Origin: Siphonodentalium dalli
Taxonomy: Eukaryota > Mollusca > Scaphopoda > Gadilida > Siphonodentaliidae
Length of the DNA stretch: 64,000 nt
Assembly (NCBI GenBank): GCA_032622095.1
Contig: CP136069.1
Coordinates: 104,560,278 to 104,624,277, forward strand
Direction: 5' to 3'
Program-made: the position numbers and the translations under genes
The notes under the pieces: model-generated
Seen by the model: only the letters and a program-made list of their open reading frames with translations
Databases searched by the model: none
Told to the model about the DNA's origin: nothing
Shown here: in pieces, positions 1 to 9,423 of the stretch
Layout of the letters: the number at the start of each line of letters is the position of its first letter
How positions within the stretch are numbered: position 1 is the first letter of the stretch

Positions 1-156
1 AGAAAGAGGTGTGTGAATGAAATTTAATCCTATGTGTTTACAGCAATCTCAAATACAACTCTAACTGTTTGACAGTTTTCACATTTTATAATAGTATTAG
101 TATTAACCATTTCATTACCAGAGCTATGCTGGTACAGCAATAAAGACCCTGCATCA

Positions 157-680
157 GTGTATTCTCCTATATATAAGAGAATAGACTGGGGTTCAAGATC
201 AAGGAAATATTGTTAGGCCAATATAGTCAGACATCCAAATAAATCACATGTGTCCTATTCTCGCAGGGATGTCCCCACATATGTTTGGGAGGGGGCAAAT
301 TTCTCAGATTTGTTCATTGAGATGTAATTTGTTTTCCAAAACCAATTACATATACTAAAATAAAATGAATATAAAATAATAGACCATTGATCAAGAGAAA
401 TGAGCTCCTAGTTTTAATATTTGTCCAATATTTATTATTTTATAACAAGGTACTGATATCATGCCAGTGCATTGTCTTATATATGTGAGTGTCCCATCGA
501 TAGCCTCACCTAAGAGAATGCACTGGCTTTCAAGGTTAAGGAAATATTGTTAGGCAAATATAGACAAGCATCCAATAAATCACAGATGTCCTATTCTTGC
601 AGGGATTGAGGGGGTGGAATTAGCAGATTTGTTCAATGAGATGTAATTTGTTTTCTCAAAATTAATTATTTAGACTAAAA
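157..680. repeat. Diverged direct duplication, about 200-bp unit
   Basis: Two related copies lie at about 157-350 and 465-680. Both share the block GGAAATATTGTTAGGC, a CCTATTCT(C/T)GCAGGGAT block, and the ending GAGATGTAATTTGTTTTC. Neither copy contains a convincing reading frame. The flanking DNA to about 977 is AT-rich and shows no gene; a 13-base G run sits at 978-990. Confidence 0.7.
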
Positions 681-1021
681 TGAATATAAAATAGTAAACT
701 ACTTAATTTTTTAACCCCCAGATTACATTATATAAAATATATGCCATATTATATACCATTTGAAATAGCAAGCTCCAAAACATTGTATTATCAACTTATT
801 CAGTATAATAAACTGTGGACATGTTGTTTATATTGAGTTGCCAAAGAGTTTTGTCATCTAGATTGCAGTAAAAGCTAAATTATTTTCAATGCAGGGGGAA
901 TAACTCTATATATTAAAGATGGAGTTCTTCCCCTTCCATTAAAAAAGTTTGAATTCTGTTGCATTTTGGGATCCAAAGGGGGGGGGGGGGCCAGAGTCAT
1001 TCTATAATTTCAATAGTTTAT

Positions 1022-1814
1022 GGCTCACCTGAGACGAAGTCTCTGGTGGAGCTATAGTCATCACTCCTCGTCCGTCCGTCAACAATTCTTTAAACTTCTC
1101 CTGGAACCATAAGACCGTATGGGTTCATAGTTGGTGTGGATATTGCCTATGTGACTCACATTCAGATTTGTTCAAATGAGGTCACTGGGTCAAATGTGGG
1201 CAGGGCCAGGGACATAACTCCAAAAAATATTAAAAATTGCAAGTGAAGTTTGAGATTTTTTATAAACATTTCCTGGAGATCTGCTAGAGGTCATTAATTC
1301 CCAATTACAACATCAATCTATCATATGTATTGTTCAAATCTTTCAACAGGACATTTAACTCTCCCACACCCACCACTTCACCAGAACATATTTGGCAAAC
1401 TTGAAAAGTGTTCTTTGAAAGAACCACCAGCTCTATTTAGTTCACATTTAATATTGAGGCTCCTTTGGTGATGTGTAATTCAGATTTGTTTAATCAGGGT
1501 CACCAGGTCAAGTGGGTGCAAGGCCAGCTACATTACTCTTTCTCTCCATAGTAATTCATGATACGTCTTCTATGCAAGAATGAAATGGCCTATTTTGCTT
1601 ATATTTGGTAGGAAATTACCTTGGGTGACAGATTTGTGAAAATGGCATCACAAAGTCGAATAAGGGCATTGCCAGAGACATAACTATTTCACAACATAGT
1701 AATTCCTAATATATGTATGGAAGAGCCAAGAACTAGTTGGCTTATTTAGCATGGAATGTTCTTGTTTGACTGCAATACAGATATTTTTAATGGGGTAACC
1801 TGGAAAAATAGGAC
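1022..1814 (+). mobile_element. Helentron-like non-autonomous element, family B (5' end and body)
   Basis: The segment opens with GCTCACCTGAGACGAAGTCT followed by a short hairpin (GAGAC/GTCTC inside GCTCACC/GGTGGAGC) and a CGTCCGTCCGTC microsatellite. The same opening recurs at 49015. The body is made of diverged units containing 'ATTTGTTCAAATGAGGTCACTGGGTCAAA'-type text (seen here in shorter blocks). No family B 3' end (hairpin plus CTTGTT) is present, so this copy is truncated. Assignment to the Helentron-associated group rests on architecture only. Confidence 0.5.
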
Positions 1815-2035
1815 AGTATCTCCGTCAAAGGTATCTTGCCCACTGAACTATATGGTATATCCCCAATATTAACAAGGAAGGGTTAACAAACCCGCGTTGA
1901 AAACGGAACGAAAATTCTGTGGTACATTTTATCCTGTTTCCTGACCGGTAACCTCTGATGACGTCATCTCCCAATGTCCATTTAAACTCGTCGCCAAATC
2001 GTTATTCTCACTTTTTCCCTTGTTAACGGAAGGAA
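1815..2035. repeat. Left arm of a large inverted repeat
   Basis: About 200 bp here reappear in reverse complement at about 9577-9750. Shared text includes the block GTATCTTGCCCACTGAAC and the block CTGATGACGTCATCTCCCAA. The right copy lacks about 15 bases. The arms enclose about 7.9 kb, including the LTR element. They could be terminal repeats of one large element or two opposed copies of a smaller one. Confidence 0.65.
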
Positions 2036-2221
2036 CACATCGAAGATAAGTTGACAGTTTTTTGTGTTATACAAAAAACATTATTTCCGTTAATTATTAT
2101 GTTGAATTGTGCAATTGACTCGCGTTGCTATAGCGATTAGCATCCATTTTTTAAACGATCGAGAACGTTCATAATTCAACGAATGCATCTTTTTTCTATT
2201 TGTCGTGGAACGGACGAATAA

Positions 2222-2760
2222 ATTATTCAATAATAGATGCACATTTGGATATGACTAAAGACGCTAAAAAATCTTTATAGCACGAATCGATTGCACACAT
2301 GTGCGATTTTCTGTGGTCGAAGCAAAAATTACCACGTGCGTCGCTTGGTTAGTAACAGTATCACGAAATTAAGTGACTTACTTTCAGCGATCTGACGGCT
2401 TGGTAAACTGTAGCTACAATTTATTTATCAGAAAGAAAGCTGTATTAAAATCTTATGAAAGCGGATTGTAAGGATATGCAATATATCCCGGCTTTGTGTG
2501 AAAACTCTTTTCGTTTTAAGTCATTTCGTTTTCCATATTTTTTACAAATTCAAAATGGCATCTGTATATTATAGTCGTAAAAAGACAGAATGATATATGC
2601 ACATTGGAATATGACTAAGATGCTCATCTTTATTGCAAGAATCTATTGCATACATGTGAAATGTATTCCGTGGTCCAAGTGGAGGCGACACGTGCTCTGG
2701 CCTGTGCGATAAGGTATCGCGAAATTAGGTGACTTACTTTCGGCTTCTGACAGCTTCGTC
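2222..2760. repeat. Diverged direct duplication, about 180-bp unit
   Basis: Segments at about 2230-2400 and 2595-2760 share the order: ATGCACATTTGGATATGACTAA-like opening, ACACATGTG, CGTGGTC, ACGTGC, then a (T)ATC(A/G)CGAAATTA(A/G)GTGACTTACTTTC block. The copies are clearly diverged, so this is an old duplication with no coding content. Confidence 0.6.
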
Positions 2761-3339
2761 GCTACAAGCTTTATGTATACTAGAGTGTAAATTGACACTT
2801 GTTAATAATGTTTTCATTGTTTCAACTTAACAATATTGGTTTACAATATTGATTTCGTGCAAAACAACGATAGGTGCTTATCATTATCAACATAAAAATA
2901 ACAGATTGTTAGCAATTGTCAGAACTAGATCAGATACCAAGCTTGTCAGGCTGAAAAGTCTCATTCAAGATCACTGAATACAGATCCGAATGCAAAATGC
3001 CGACTTCCCCCCATTACAACACTTGTCCAGGTATGTTGTCGTGGGTGCAGTACGATGCACGATCGGTCGCGAACAAGTTAATAGCTGATCCGTGTACACG
3101 CCTCTGAGTGTGCACATTAAAGAATGCTACTGGAGTCACCACAGATCCCTGTAGCTCCCCTAGAGCTGCTTCCCCTCATTTCGAGGGTCCCAAGAGAAGA
3201 GAAGAAACCTTTGAGACCAGGACACTTGTAGCTCTATCCCCGAGGTAAAAAGGCTCTGGACATTCCTTTGGGGTCACCCATCCATGCGCTCACGAGGGAG
3301 CTCAGATAGTTGTTCAGGGTTCTCTGATGCAGACAAGAG

Positions 3340-3413
3340 TCGTTGTAGCCGAGTGGTTAGGCCATCGGACTGCAAACCGAGCGACATGAGAGCGGACCAG
3401 GTATTCAAGTTTT
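3340..3413 (+). pseudogene. tRNA-Cys-like fragment (tRNA pseudogene or SINE head)
   Basis: The segment has a box-A-like GTAGCCGAGTGGTTAGGC, a D-arm that can pair GCC with GGC, and the anticodon-loop text ACTGCAAA, giving a GCA (Cys) anticodon. The anticodon stem pairs only after allowing one missing base, and the expected box B (GGTTCGANTCC) is reduced to GGTATTCAAG. This suggests a decayed tRNA or tRNA-derived SINE head and not a functional tRNA. Confidence 0.35.
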
Positions 3414-4015
3414 ATTGTTCTCGGATTGAGCAGAGTTCAGCTCCTTGCTTTATATTGTTTCTTTCAATGTGCCGTCCGGCGCCTGCGAGGTCGTGGTCAT
3501 GGCTGGAATAGAGTGTCACCCGTGTCAATAGTCTTCAGGAATGATCTTTGGATGATGGGTCAGTCATATCACGAAGAGCGGTACTGATACAATGGGTCAC
3601 TATATGAATCCATCCTAGACATATGCTCATCTTCTGAAAGCAACTGATTTCCTATCTTCACGATTCACATTAATAACGTTGTACGCTCTTCATACCGACA
3701 GAAGATCCTTACCAGATGCTTCCCCTCGGGCGAGGTATTCACTAGCATTGGGTGTAGGATGCCAGATCATATGCTCCGCACACTAGCTTCGCACTTCAGG
3801 CGATGGTTGTCTCAAGAACAAGGTGCAATCGGAGGGGCACCCCATCCGTCCCAGAAGGGGTACCTTGGACCATCGACCCGTCGGGGGTCCGTCAGAAGAT
3901 CAAGAATAGAGAGAAAAGAAAACTGGGTCTTTGTTTTTCAATAGTTCAACCGGCCATCTGTTTCGGCTGGTTTTGGGCTTGTGCCACAATCACGGTGCAT
4001 GTTTCCTGTGATTTC

Positions 4016-4653
4016 TCAGTTGGGTTTAACTTTGGAGCTAGCCGGTATTTCAACATATTGAATATCGCCAGGTTGGGAAATGAAAGCCTTCTCGAAATCG
4101 TGAAACATATAAATGCCAGGCTCCAAATGCATTTCCTTTTGGGAGAATCGAAGCGGAAGCAGGTTGGTCATACAGCACTGAACTTTGAAAAGTTTGCGAG
4201 CATCATTACGAGCATAGGTTTCGTGGTTCTCATTGAATCTCAAGGCTTGCAACCACTTGTTGCCTACTTTAGCGGACAGTTGAATAGACGTAGCCTTTCT
4301 AAATGGTCTATCTGATTTCTTCTCGTCCCATTATCTTCTCTTCTTCTCCATGACATGAGACACATTGACAGCGACGTTGGGGCTTCATTTAGACCTTTCA
4401 ATTTGTGAATGACTGCTTATGGTCCATAATGTTCACTGATTCATTAGGATCCTCTTGTTAACGTATTCAATGGTTTATTACAGATCTTGCGAAATTTGTT
4501 GTATGCATGAGCTAGTGTCCACACGCGGGTGTCTCCATTGGTATTCACGGCGGTCATCCGGACTACGTAAGCCTGTAATTTGCTCAATGTTGTTGCTAAC
4601 GCGGGCAGGCAGGGACTTCCTTGACGGGTCACCTGCAAATGGGGTAATTCCAC
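4016..4653 (-). pseudogene. Unrecognised minus-strand coding remnants
   Basis: Two minus-strand open segments (4653-4444 and 4252-4016, 69 and 78 codons) read like ordinary protein, with balanced composition and no low-complexity bias. They are in different contexts with stops between them. I do not recognise the family. They lie inside the 7.9-kb interval bounded by the inverted arms at 1815 and 9577, so they may be the decayed gene of that element. Confidence 0.2.
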
Positions 4654-5342
4654 GAATAGCTTATTCCTGTACTTCCTGGTTATAGGGTCAATCCAACGTT
4701 TCCTTTCTAGTACTCACTAATACTACACGGCCCTATTTGAATCTACATTGGTGGGTCATCTTGGCACATTTGATTCTTCTGGTGCTTTCTATAAACAGCA
4801 TTGTCATGTGCTCTGGTCATCAAAGCGACTCTAGGTTTCCTACAAATTGTCTTTTGGTTCCAACAATTACATGTATGGTTCCCTATATGTCGGATTAGGT
4901 CAGTATTCTATACATTCAAATTCCTCTGGATGTATTACAGGGGTGGTGCAATCGACTATTTCAGCGAGAGTCTCTTACCGGTCACTAGTATAGATTCTCG
5001 GTCCATGATATCTCAATCCTTATCAACAATGGCATATCTCGGGTTACTGGGTGTCTGGGCTCTTTTTGAGCTTGTAGCCGTTTTTTCATCGGGCTAGATC
5101 TCGTACTTGGACTCTGCCTCCTCAAGAATTGACTTTGGGATTTATTCTATGGTTTTTATAGGGGTCTCCTTTGTCCTTTGAGGCCTTTGCCTCTGGTTGT
5201 TTCTCCATGTTCCTTATAAGGCTGGTTATTCCTTATAGTATTTGTCTACACATGGGGTAGCCCTTTAAATACATTATTGCAAAATCCTCAATTTTCATTT
5301 TCTATTTCATCAGGAAAATAGATATTTCTTCCCTTCCGGGGA

Positions 5343-5362
5343 GGGGGGGGGGGGGGGGGGGT
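5343..5362. repeat. Poly-G run, 20 bases
   Basis: A mononucleotide G run. Similar runs occur elsewhere in the window. It can form G-quadruplex structures, and its length is likely unstable or miscounted in sequencing. Confidence 0.9.
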
Positions 5363-5642
5363 TATACATTCCTTGTCCAGCAAAATACTCAGCTGATACA
5401 TTGATAGCTCTAAGCTCCTACTTTATTTGCAGGATATTCAATCCAAGTCACCACTATTTGTTTAGTTTGGGCCCTCTGGTAGCTGGCCAACATATATTAG
5501 TCTTCCGGTGTAATTACGTACATTGGCTTATGTGATATTGTATATATTGTAGGTTATCAGGTCAATCCAGTTCTTTGATTGAGGTGCGTAGAGGTGTTTA
5601 TTTTTCCTCGTGGCCTCCACCTGCCAGAAAATTCTATATTAT

Positions 5643-5775
5643 TGTCGTGGATATTTGTGTGTACTCGTTTGCGACGTAATTGGGTACTGTGACGTCATAT
5701 GGATGTGTGTGGTTACGGTGAAGTAAATGGCTACCTACACATAGCATAGTCTTTAATGTCTCTATTTCCGTGACA
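5643..5775 (+). repeat. 5' LTR, 133 bp
   Basis: It begins TGTCGTGGATATTT and ends TTTCCGTGACA. It is identical to 9287-9419. It contains a perfect CRE/ATF palindrome TGACGTCA at 5690-5697, which may be a promoter site. 133 bp is short for a BEL/Pao LTR. Confidence 0.93.
5690..5697. promoter_or_regulatory. CRE/ATF-type site TGACGTCA in the 5' LTR
   Basis: A perfect 8-bp palindrome that matches the CREB/ATF consensus; the copy in the 3' LTR is at 9334-9341. Its use as an enhancer of the retroelement promoter is an inference. Confidence 0.45.
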
Positions 5776-5780
5776 TAAAT

Positions 5781-5798
5781 TGGTCCCTCGAACCGGAA
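5781..5798 (+). other. Primer binding site for reverse transcription
   Basis: After a 5-base spacer (TAAAT) the sequence TGGTCCCTCGAACCGG follows the 5' LTR. It begins with the diagnostic TGG that pairs with a tRNA 3' CCA end. I do not assign the tRNA species. It ends just before the Gag start codon at 5801. Confidence 0.75.
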
Positions 5799-5800
5799 AG

Positions 5801-7063
5801 ATGTCGATCAAATCAGAACTTTCGCTTAAGGCTATACGGATGAAACGCAGAGCACAGAGAGGACACACCACGCGGTTGATCAAGGATGCTGATATCATGT
5901 TGAACGCCGATCAAGTCGACATGAAGTTTCTTAAGGACGTTTTGGCGATGTTAAACGAAAAAGTTTCTCTTCCTGTTGAAATGGATGATGCAGTTCTTAA
6001 TTTCTTGGTTGATGATGATTCTGAGTTCGACAGAGAATCTGATGATATAGAGAGATACATGAGAGAAATAAAGAGTCAACGTAATTCTTATGTGGCTTTC
6101 GTGGACATTCATGATGCTTGTCGGGTTGGTGCAAGAAGGCCTGTCGCTTCGCCGGAGAATGATCGTGTATGCAATGTTCGTCAAAGTGTTGCACTTCCCA
6201 AACTTTCATTGCCGTTATTTGAGGGCGTATTGGTGCAATGGCAACCATTTTGGGATTCGTTCCATGCTGTGGTGCATTCAGTTCCTGAAGACGAATTACC
6301 ATCGATTCAGAAATTTCAGTATTTACAATCGTTGTTGCGTGGACCTGCGGCAATGTGTGTTGATGGACTATCTTTGACAAAAGATAATTACTTTCATGCA
6401 ATTGCTGTTCTGAAAGAGAGATTCGGACAGACGCATAAAATTATACATGCACATTTGCAGTTGCCTCAAAATAATGTGCACAGTCTTGGTCAGTTTAGAG
6501 ATGTTATTGAGTCGAATATTCGATCTTTGGACGCGTTGGGACAAGGGACATCTTACAGTGACATGCTTTTTTCAATGTTAATTCAAAAGTTTCTGGCGAT
6601 TCAGCGTGGCAATTTGGTGCGTCGATATGGTAATCGCCAATTTTCATTGGAAGACATTAGAGAATTTTTGCGTCTTAAAGTTGATATATTAGATGCCGCT
6701 GAACAAAGTTCTTCTTACGAGCCCACAACTTCAACATTGACCGCACCATCCAACAGGTTTTCATTTAATCAAGTGAAGGATCCGACTGCTTTTCCAAAGG
6801 ATTCAAGTGTTCCAGTTTGCTCGTTTTGCGACGGCAAACATTTACCGGCGAACTGTTCGATGGGTATTAAAGAACGGCTTGATATTGTAAGGTATCGGAG
6901 ACTTTGTTACAATTGCCTTTCTAGTACACATCGATGTTCTGAATGTGTATCGCGCTTCCGTTGTAGACTTTGTTCAAGAAAACATCACACTAGTATATGT
7001 GAGTCGAGCAGTGCTAAAGATGGCATGTTAGTGGAATTTTTGGACGAGTTTCCGGTTATGTGA
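5801..7063 (+). CDS. Gag polyprotein of a BEL/Pao retrotransposon
   Basis: I chose the ATG at 5801 because the longer frame upstream only reads through the primer binding site. The product is 420 residues. Residues about 130-230 form the DUF1759 capsid-like domain, with a LPKLSLP...FWDSF opening and a LKERFG motif. Residues about 339-405 carry Cys/His zinc-knuckle clusters (CSFC, CYNC, CSEC, CRLC). The protein would assemble the cytoplasmic particle that packages the element RNA. The frame ends at a TGA (7061-7063). The next domain continues in the same frame with no further stop, so protease may be made by readthrough, or the TGA is a mutation. BEL/Pao elements usually have one uninterrupted Gag-Pol frame. 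Confidence 0.9.
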   Translation: MSIKSELSLKAIRMKRRAQRGHTTRLIKDADIMLNADQVDMKFLKDVLAMLNEKVSLPVEMDDAVLNFLVDDDSEFDRESDDIERYMREIKSQRNSYVAFVDIHDACRVGARRPVASPENDRVCNVRQSVALPKLSLPLFEGVLVQWQPFWDSFHAVVHSVPEDELPSIQKFQYLQSLLRGPAAMCVDGLSLTKDNYFHAIAVLKERFGQTHKIIHAHLQLPQNNVHSLGQFRDVIESNIRSLDALGQGTSYSDMLFSMLIQKFLAIQRGNLVRRYGNRQFSLEDIREFLRLKVDILDAAEQSSSYEPTTSTLTAPSNRFSFNQVKDPTAFPKDSSVPVCSFCDGKHLPANCSMGIKERLDIVRYRRLCYNCLSSTHRCSECVSRFRCRLCSRKHHTSICESSSAKDGMLVEFLDEFPVM

Positions 7064-7090
7064 CGAACAATCAGAGTTCATTACATTGTA

Positions 7091-8692
7091 ATGTCAAATC
7101 TGACAGTGGAAATAATGGTAACTATATCAACGGTGCTGTACTACCGACGGTTTTCGCATCATTACTCCTTGTTAAAAACTGCAATTTCAGATGTATCTTC
7201 CGGGACGACTACTATTGCAGCCAACATTCTGTTAGACGATGGTTCACAGACTTTTTTTATCAGACAGGGTTTCGCTGAAGAACTAGGGCTCGTACCGATT
7301 GGACAACGGGAGATAAGTATTTCGGCGTTTGGGTCCACGAGTTCTGACAAGCGTTATTTGAATGTCGCAAAAGTGAATCTCTTATGTGACAATGGTGCGA
7401 TTGAACTTGAACTCCTTATTGTTCCTACAATTTCTACACCACTGAACATTAAGTTGAACAAAAATATTAGACATTATCCTCATTTGAAAAGACTCAAATT
7501 AGCACATCCTGTTACCGGTGCTGATACGTTTAACATTGACATTTTAGTGGGAGCTGATTTTTATTACGATGTAGTGGAGGATACGCAAATAAGAGGAGTT
7601 GACGGGCCAGTGGCTGTTAAATCGAAAGTCGGTTTCTTGATTACAGGACCTGTCCGTAATCAGACAACTGCTGAAGTGTTGGAGATCACTGATTCCTCTA
7701 GTAAAGCAATTAGAGATGAAGTGATCAGGATGAAGGAAAAATTGCTCAACTCTTTCAAGGATCAAATGGAACTCAGGAAAAGTCTAATGGAATTGAACAA
7801 CGCATCGATGGAAGTTAGTCTGGAAACAAACAGAAACCAGCTAACTGTCAGCCATTTTGAAGTAGAGAAAACTAAAATGTTACGCAAACGAGAACAAGAT
7901 GGCACAGAGCCTGATGGAAAGATAAAAGATTTAGATAATGCCACGGACTTGGCTGGTTCTGACTTGCTACAAGACCCCGATGATGTCAAGACAGCTAGAG
8001 ATGAGCTGAAAGTACTACACGCAGAGAAACAGAAAACGGAGAAAATACGCATCACAATTCAGAAAGAACTAGAGGAGTCCAAATCAAGAACGGGGATATT
8101 GGAGGAGGGTATTCCCGGAACCATTAACAGTGTAGAACACCGAGAGATTCTTCAGCCTTTGTGTAGGGTACATGAGCTGGAGATGAAGAATATGGAATCT
8201 CATTCATCGTGTCTGCTGCGTGACTTCCAAATCAAAAAGAAAGATATGATCCTAACGCAGTATCGGACACACAGGAATCTGTGTGATGAAATCATACAAC
8301 AACAGAAAGTCCTCATTGATGACAACAACGTCGATACTCCAAAGGATCTCGATGAATTGTACGATCTCTATTTCTTGGAACGGAAGAACAAAATATTCCA
8401 AGCCGACGAATCTGACTCAAAAGAGATGTTGAGCTACACAAGACTGGCGCCGATACCAAGCAGCAAAAACGACGAGAAAATATTTACACCTAGTGCTAAA
8501 CTGAAGGATATGAAGCATTCCGAGAGCAAACCTAACTCCAAAGCAAGGCATAACCCTCCGTTAAACCAAATATGGAGAAATAACTCGTTTGTTAACCTGA
8601 ACTCTGGGAGAAATTCTCCGTCCACTCCCGGATCTAAAGCTTACTCTGATGATCCGCGAGTTCGGCCGACAGATGGCTCTTTGTTCGGTTAA
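7091..8692 (+). CDS. Fusion of BEL/Pao aspartic protease with KIF19 (kinesin-8) tail
   Basis: This 533-residue frame is in phase with Gag and separated from it only by the TGA at 7061. Residues about 35-200 are the retroelement protease (DUF1758-type). The active-site-like LLDDGSQ is at about residue 47, and the DILVGADFYYD and GFLITGPV blocks are typical of this family. From about residue 203 (nt 7700) the protein becomes the coiled-coil tail of KIF19, with MELRKSLMEL, LCRVHELE (about residue 356) and HRNLCDEII (about residue 393). The motor domain is absent. KIF19 acts at ciliary tips as a microtubule-depolymerising kinesin, so a motorless tail could dimerise with or compete with the host protein; that is inference. 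The frame stops at 8692, within the tail. Confidence 0.88.
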   Translation: MSNLTVEIMVTISTVLYYRRFSHHYSLLKTAISDVSSGTTTIAANILLDDGSQTFFIRQGFAEELGLVPIGQREISISAFGSTSSDKRYLNVAKVNLLCDNGAIELELLIVPTISTPLNIKLNKNIRHYPHLKRLKLAHPVTGADTFNIDILVGADFYYDVVEDTQIRGVDGPVAVKSKVGFLITGPVRNQTTAEVLEITDSSSKAIRDEVIRMKEKLLNSFKDQMELRKSLMELNNASMEVSLETNRNQLTVSHFEVEKTKMLRKREQDGTEPDGKIKDLDNATDLAGSDLLQDPDDVKTARDELKVLHAEKQKTEKIRITIQKELEESKSRTGILEEGIPGTINSVEHREILQPLCRVHELEMKNMESHSSCLLRDFQIKKKDMILTQYRTHRNLCDEIIQQQKVLIDDNNVDTPKDLDELYDLYFLERKNKIFQADESDSKEMLSYTRLAPIPSSKNDEKIFTPSAKLKDMKHSESKPNSKARHNPPLNQIWRNNSFVNLNSGRNSPSTPGSKAYSDDPRVRPTDGSLFG

Positions 8693-8697
8693 ATCCC

Positions 8698-9234
8698 TTG
8701 AATCGGAATCGATCACAGAGCCTATCTCCTGTTCCTAGGGCTTCACGCAAAGACGCTAATAGGTCAAGGACGGTAAGTCCAAAAAGCCCAACTGGATCTC
8801 TGAACTCTCTGGAGGAAAAGAGCGTAATTTCTGTGAGCACGCGTGGAATAGCTGCTCTGGCAGCGAAAAAGAAATCAAAAGTGCACGCTTCCAATTATGA
8901 GAGACAGAGAGTCAGTTGCCCACTTTTTCGGCCTGTTCGGGAGAATCCGGAAGAACGTGAGGACTATTTGTCACCAAGCAGGCTGGAGAGACACAATAGA
9001 ATATTCAGCGATCCGACAAGTTCACACGTGGCGGATCCTGATATTCAAACTAGCATGTTTCTTGACGATCGCAACAACCGACATGCAATCCACGAGGAGT
9101 ATAGTCGAAGTGGCGCAAGAAAAGCTGAATTGATGAGGCTTAGGAAGAACAGACCACCCGATAATGAGCGGCAGCATCAAAATAGACCTTCAGACATAAC
9201 ATCGGTAAGGACACTAAAGCGAAGACACGGATGA
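8698..9234 (+). pseudogene. Distal KIF19-tail coding segment, shifted by one frame
   Basis: This open segment (178 codons) starts five bases after the stop of the fusion frame but in another phase. It is rich in Ser, Arg and Lys, with SP-dipeptides and a GIAALAAKKKSK block, as expected for the basic, disordered C-terminal tail of a KIF19-type kinesin. The continuity of composition suggests a one-base indel near 8690. That would be either a mutation after capture or a sequencing error. The stop at 9232-9234 may be the captured gene's own stop. The region then returns to retroelement sequence before the 3' LTR. Confidence 0.65.
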
Positions 9235-9268
9235 TGAACTATATAAATGTTGCTAGAACTCAATTTAT

Positions 9269-9286
9269 CCCCTCCCCACCGGAGAA
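9269..9286 (+). other. Polypurine-tract position before the 3' LTR
   Basis: The bases directly 5' of the 3' LTR are CCCCTCCCCACCGGAGAA. Only the last six (GGAGAA) are purines, so this is a weak tract. The same short text encodes a PPEN-type ending in many BEL elements, which marks a return to retroelement sequence after the captured segment. Confidence 0.4.
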
Positions 9287-9419
9287 TGTCGTGGATATTT
9301 GTGTGTACTCGTTTGCGACGTAATTGGGTACTGTGACGTCATATGGATGTGTGTGGTTACGGTGAAGTAAATGGCTACCTACACATAGCATAGTCTTTAA
9401 TGTCTCTATTTCCGTGACA
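9287..9419 (+). repeat. 3' LTR, 133 bp
   Basis: Identical to the 5' LTR. It is followed at once by the target duplication ATTAT. Identity of the LTRs is the usual sign of a very recent insertion or recent gene conversion. Confidence 0.93.
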
Positions 9420-9423
9420 ATTA

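Larger units (their letters stand above)
2761..5642. other. Unassigned region up to the LTR element
   Basis: This stretch has higher GC than its surroundings in 3.1-5.1 kb. It carries a tRNA-like fragment and short minus-strand reading frames described separately, plus a 20-base G run at 5343-5362. Short plus-strand frames at 3803-4315 and 4801-5097 do not resemble any family I know and have no supporting context. I cannot assign a function. Confidence 0.5.
5643..9419 (+). mobile_element. Chimeric BEL/Pao LTR retrotransposon carrying a KIF19 tail
   Basis: The element is 3777 bp and bounded by two 133-bp LTRs that are identical base for base. Both start TG and end CA. It is flanked by the 5-bp target duplication ATTAT (5638-5642 and 9420-9424). 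A primer binding site follows the 5' LTR. The coding region has BEL/Pao Gag (DUF1759 plus zinc knuckles) and a DUF1758-type aspartic protease, but no reverse transcriptase, RNase H or integrase. In their place lies about 1.5 kb of uninterrupted sequence from a kinesin-8 (KIF19) tail. The absence of introns in that segment fits capture of a spliced mRNA. The element must be mobilised in trans. It is inserted in repeat DNA. Confidence 0.93.

Noticed and set aside
3803-4315. 170-codon plus-strand frame
   Set aside because: No family resemblance, no start or splice context, and the opposite strand looks more protein-like.
8634-8894. Minus-strand frame opposite the kinesin tail
   Set aside because: Shadow of the plus-strand coding sequence.
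7700-9234. A resident host KIF19 gene at this locus
   Set aside because: The kinesin part is intronless, lacks the motor, is fused in frame to a retroelement protease and lies between identical LTRs. It is cargo and not a host locus.
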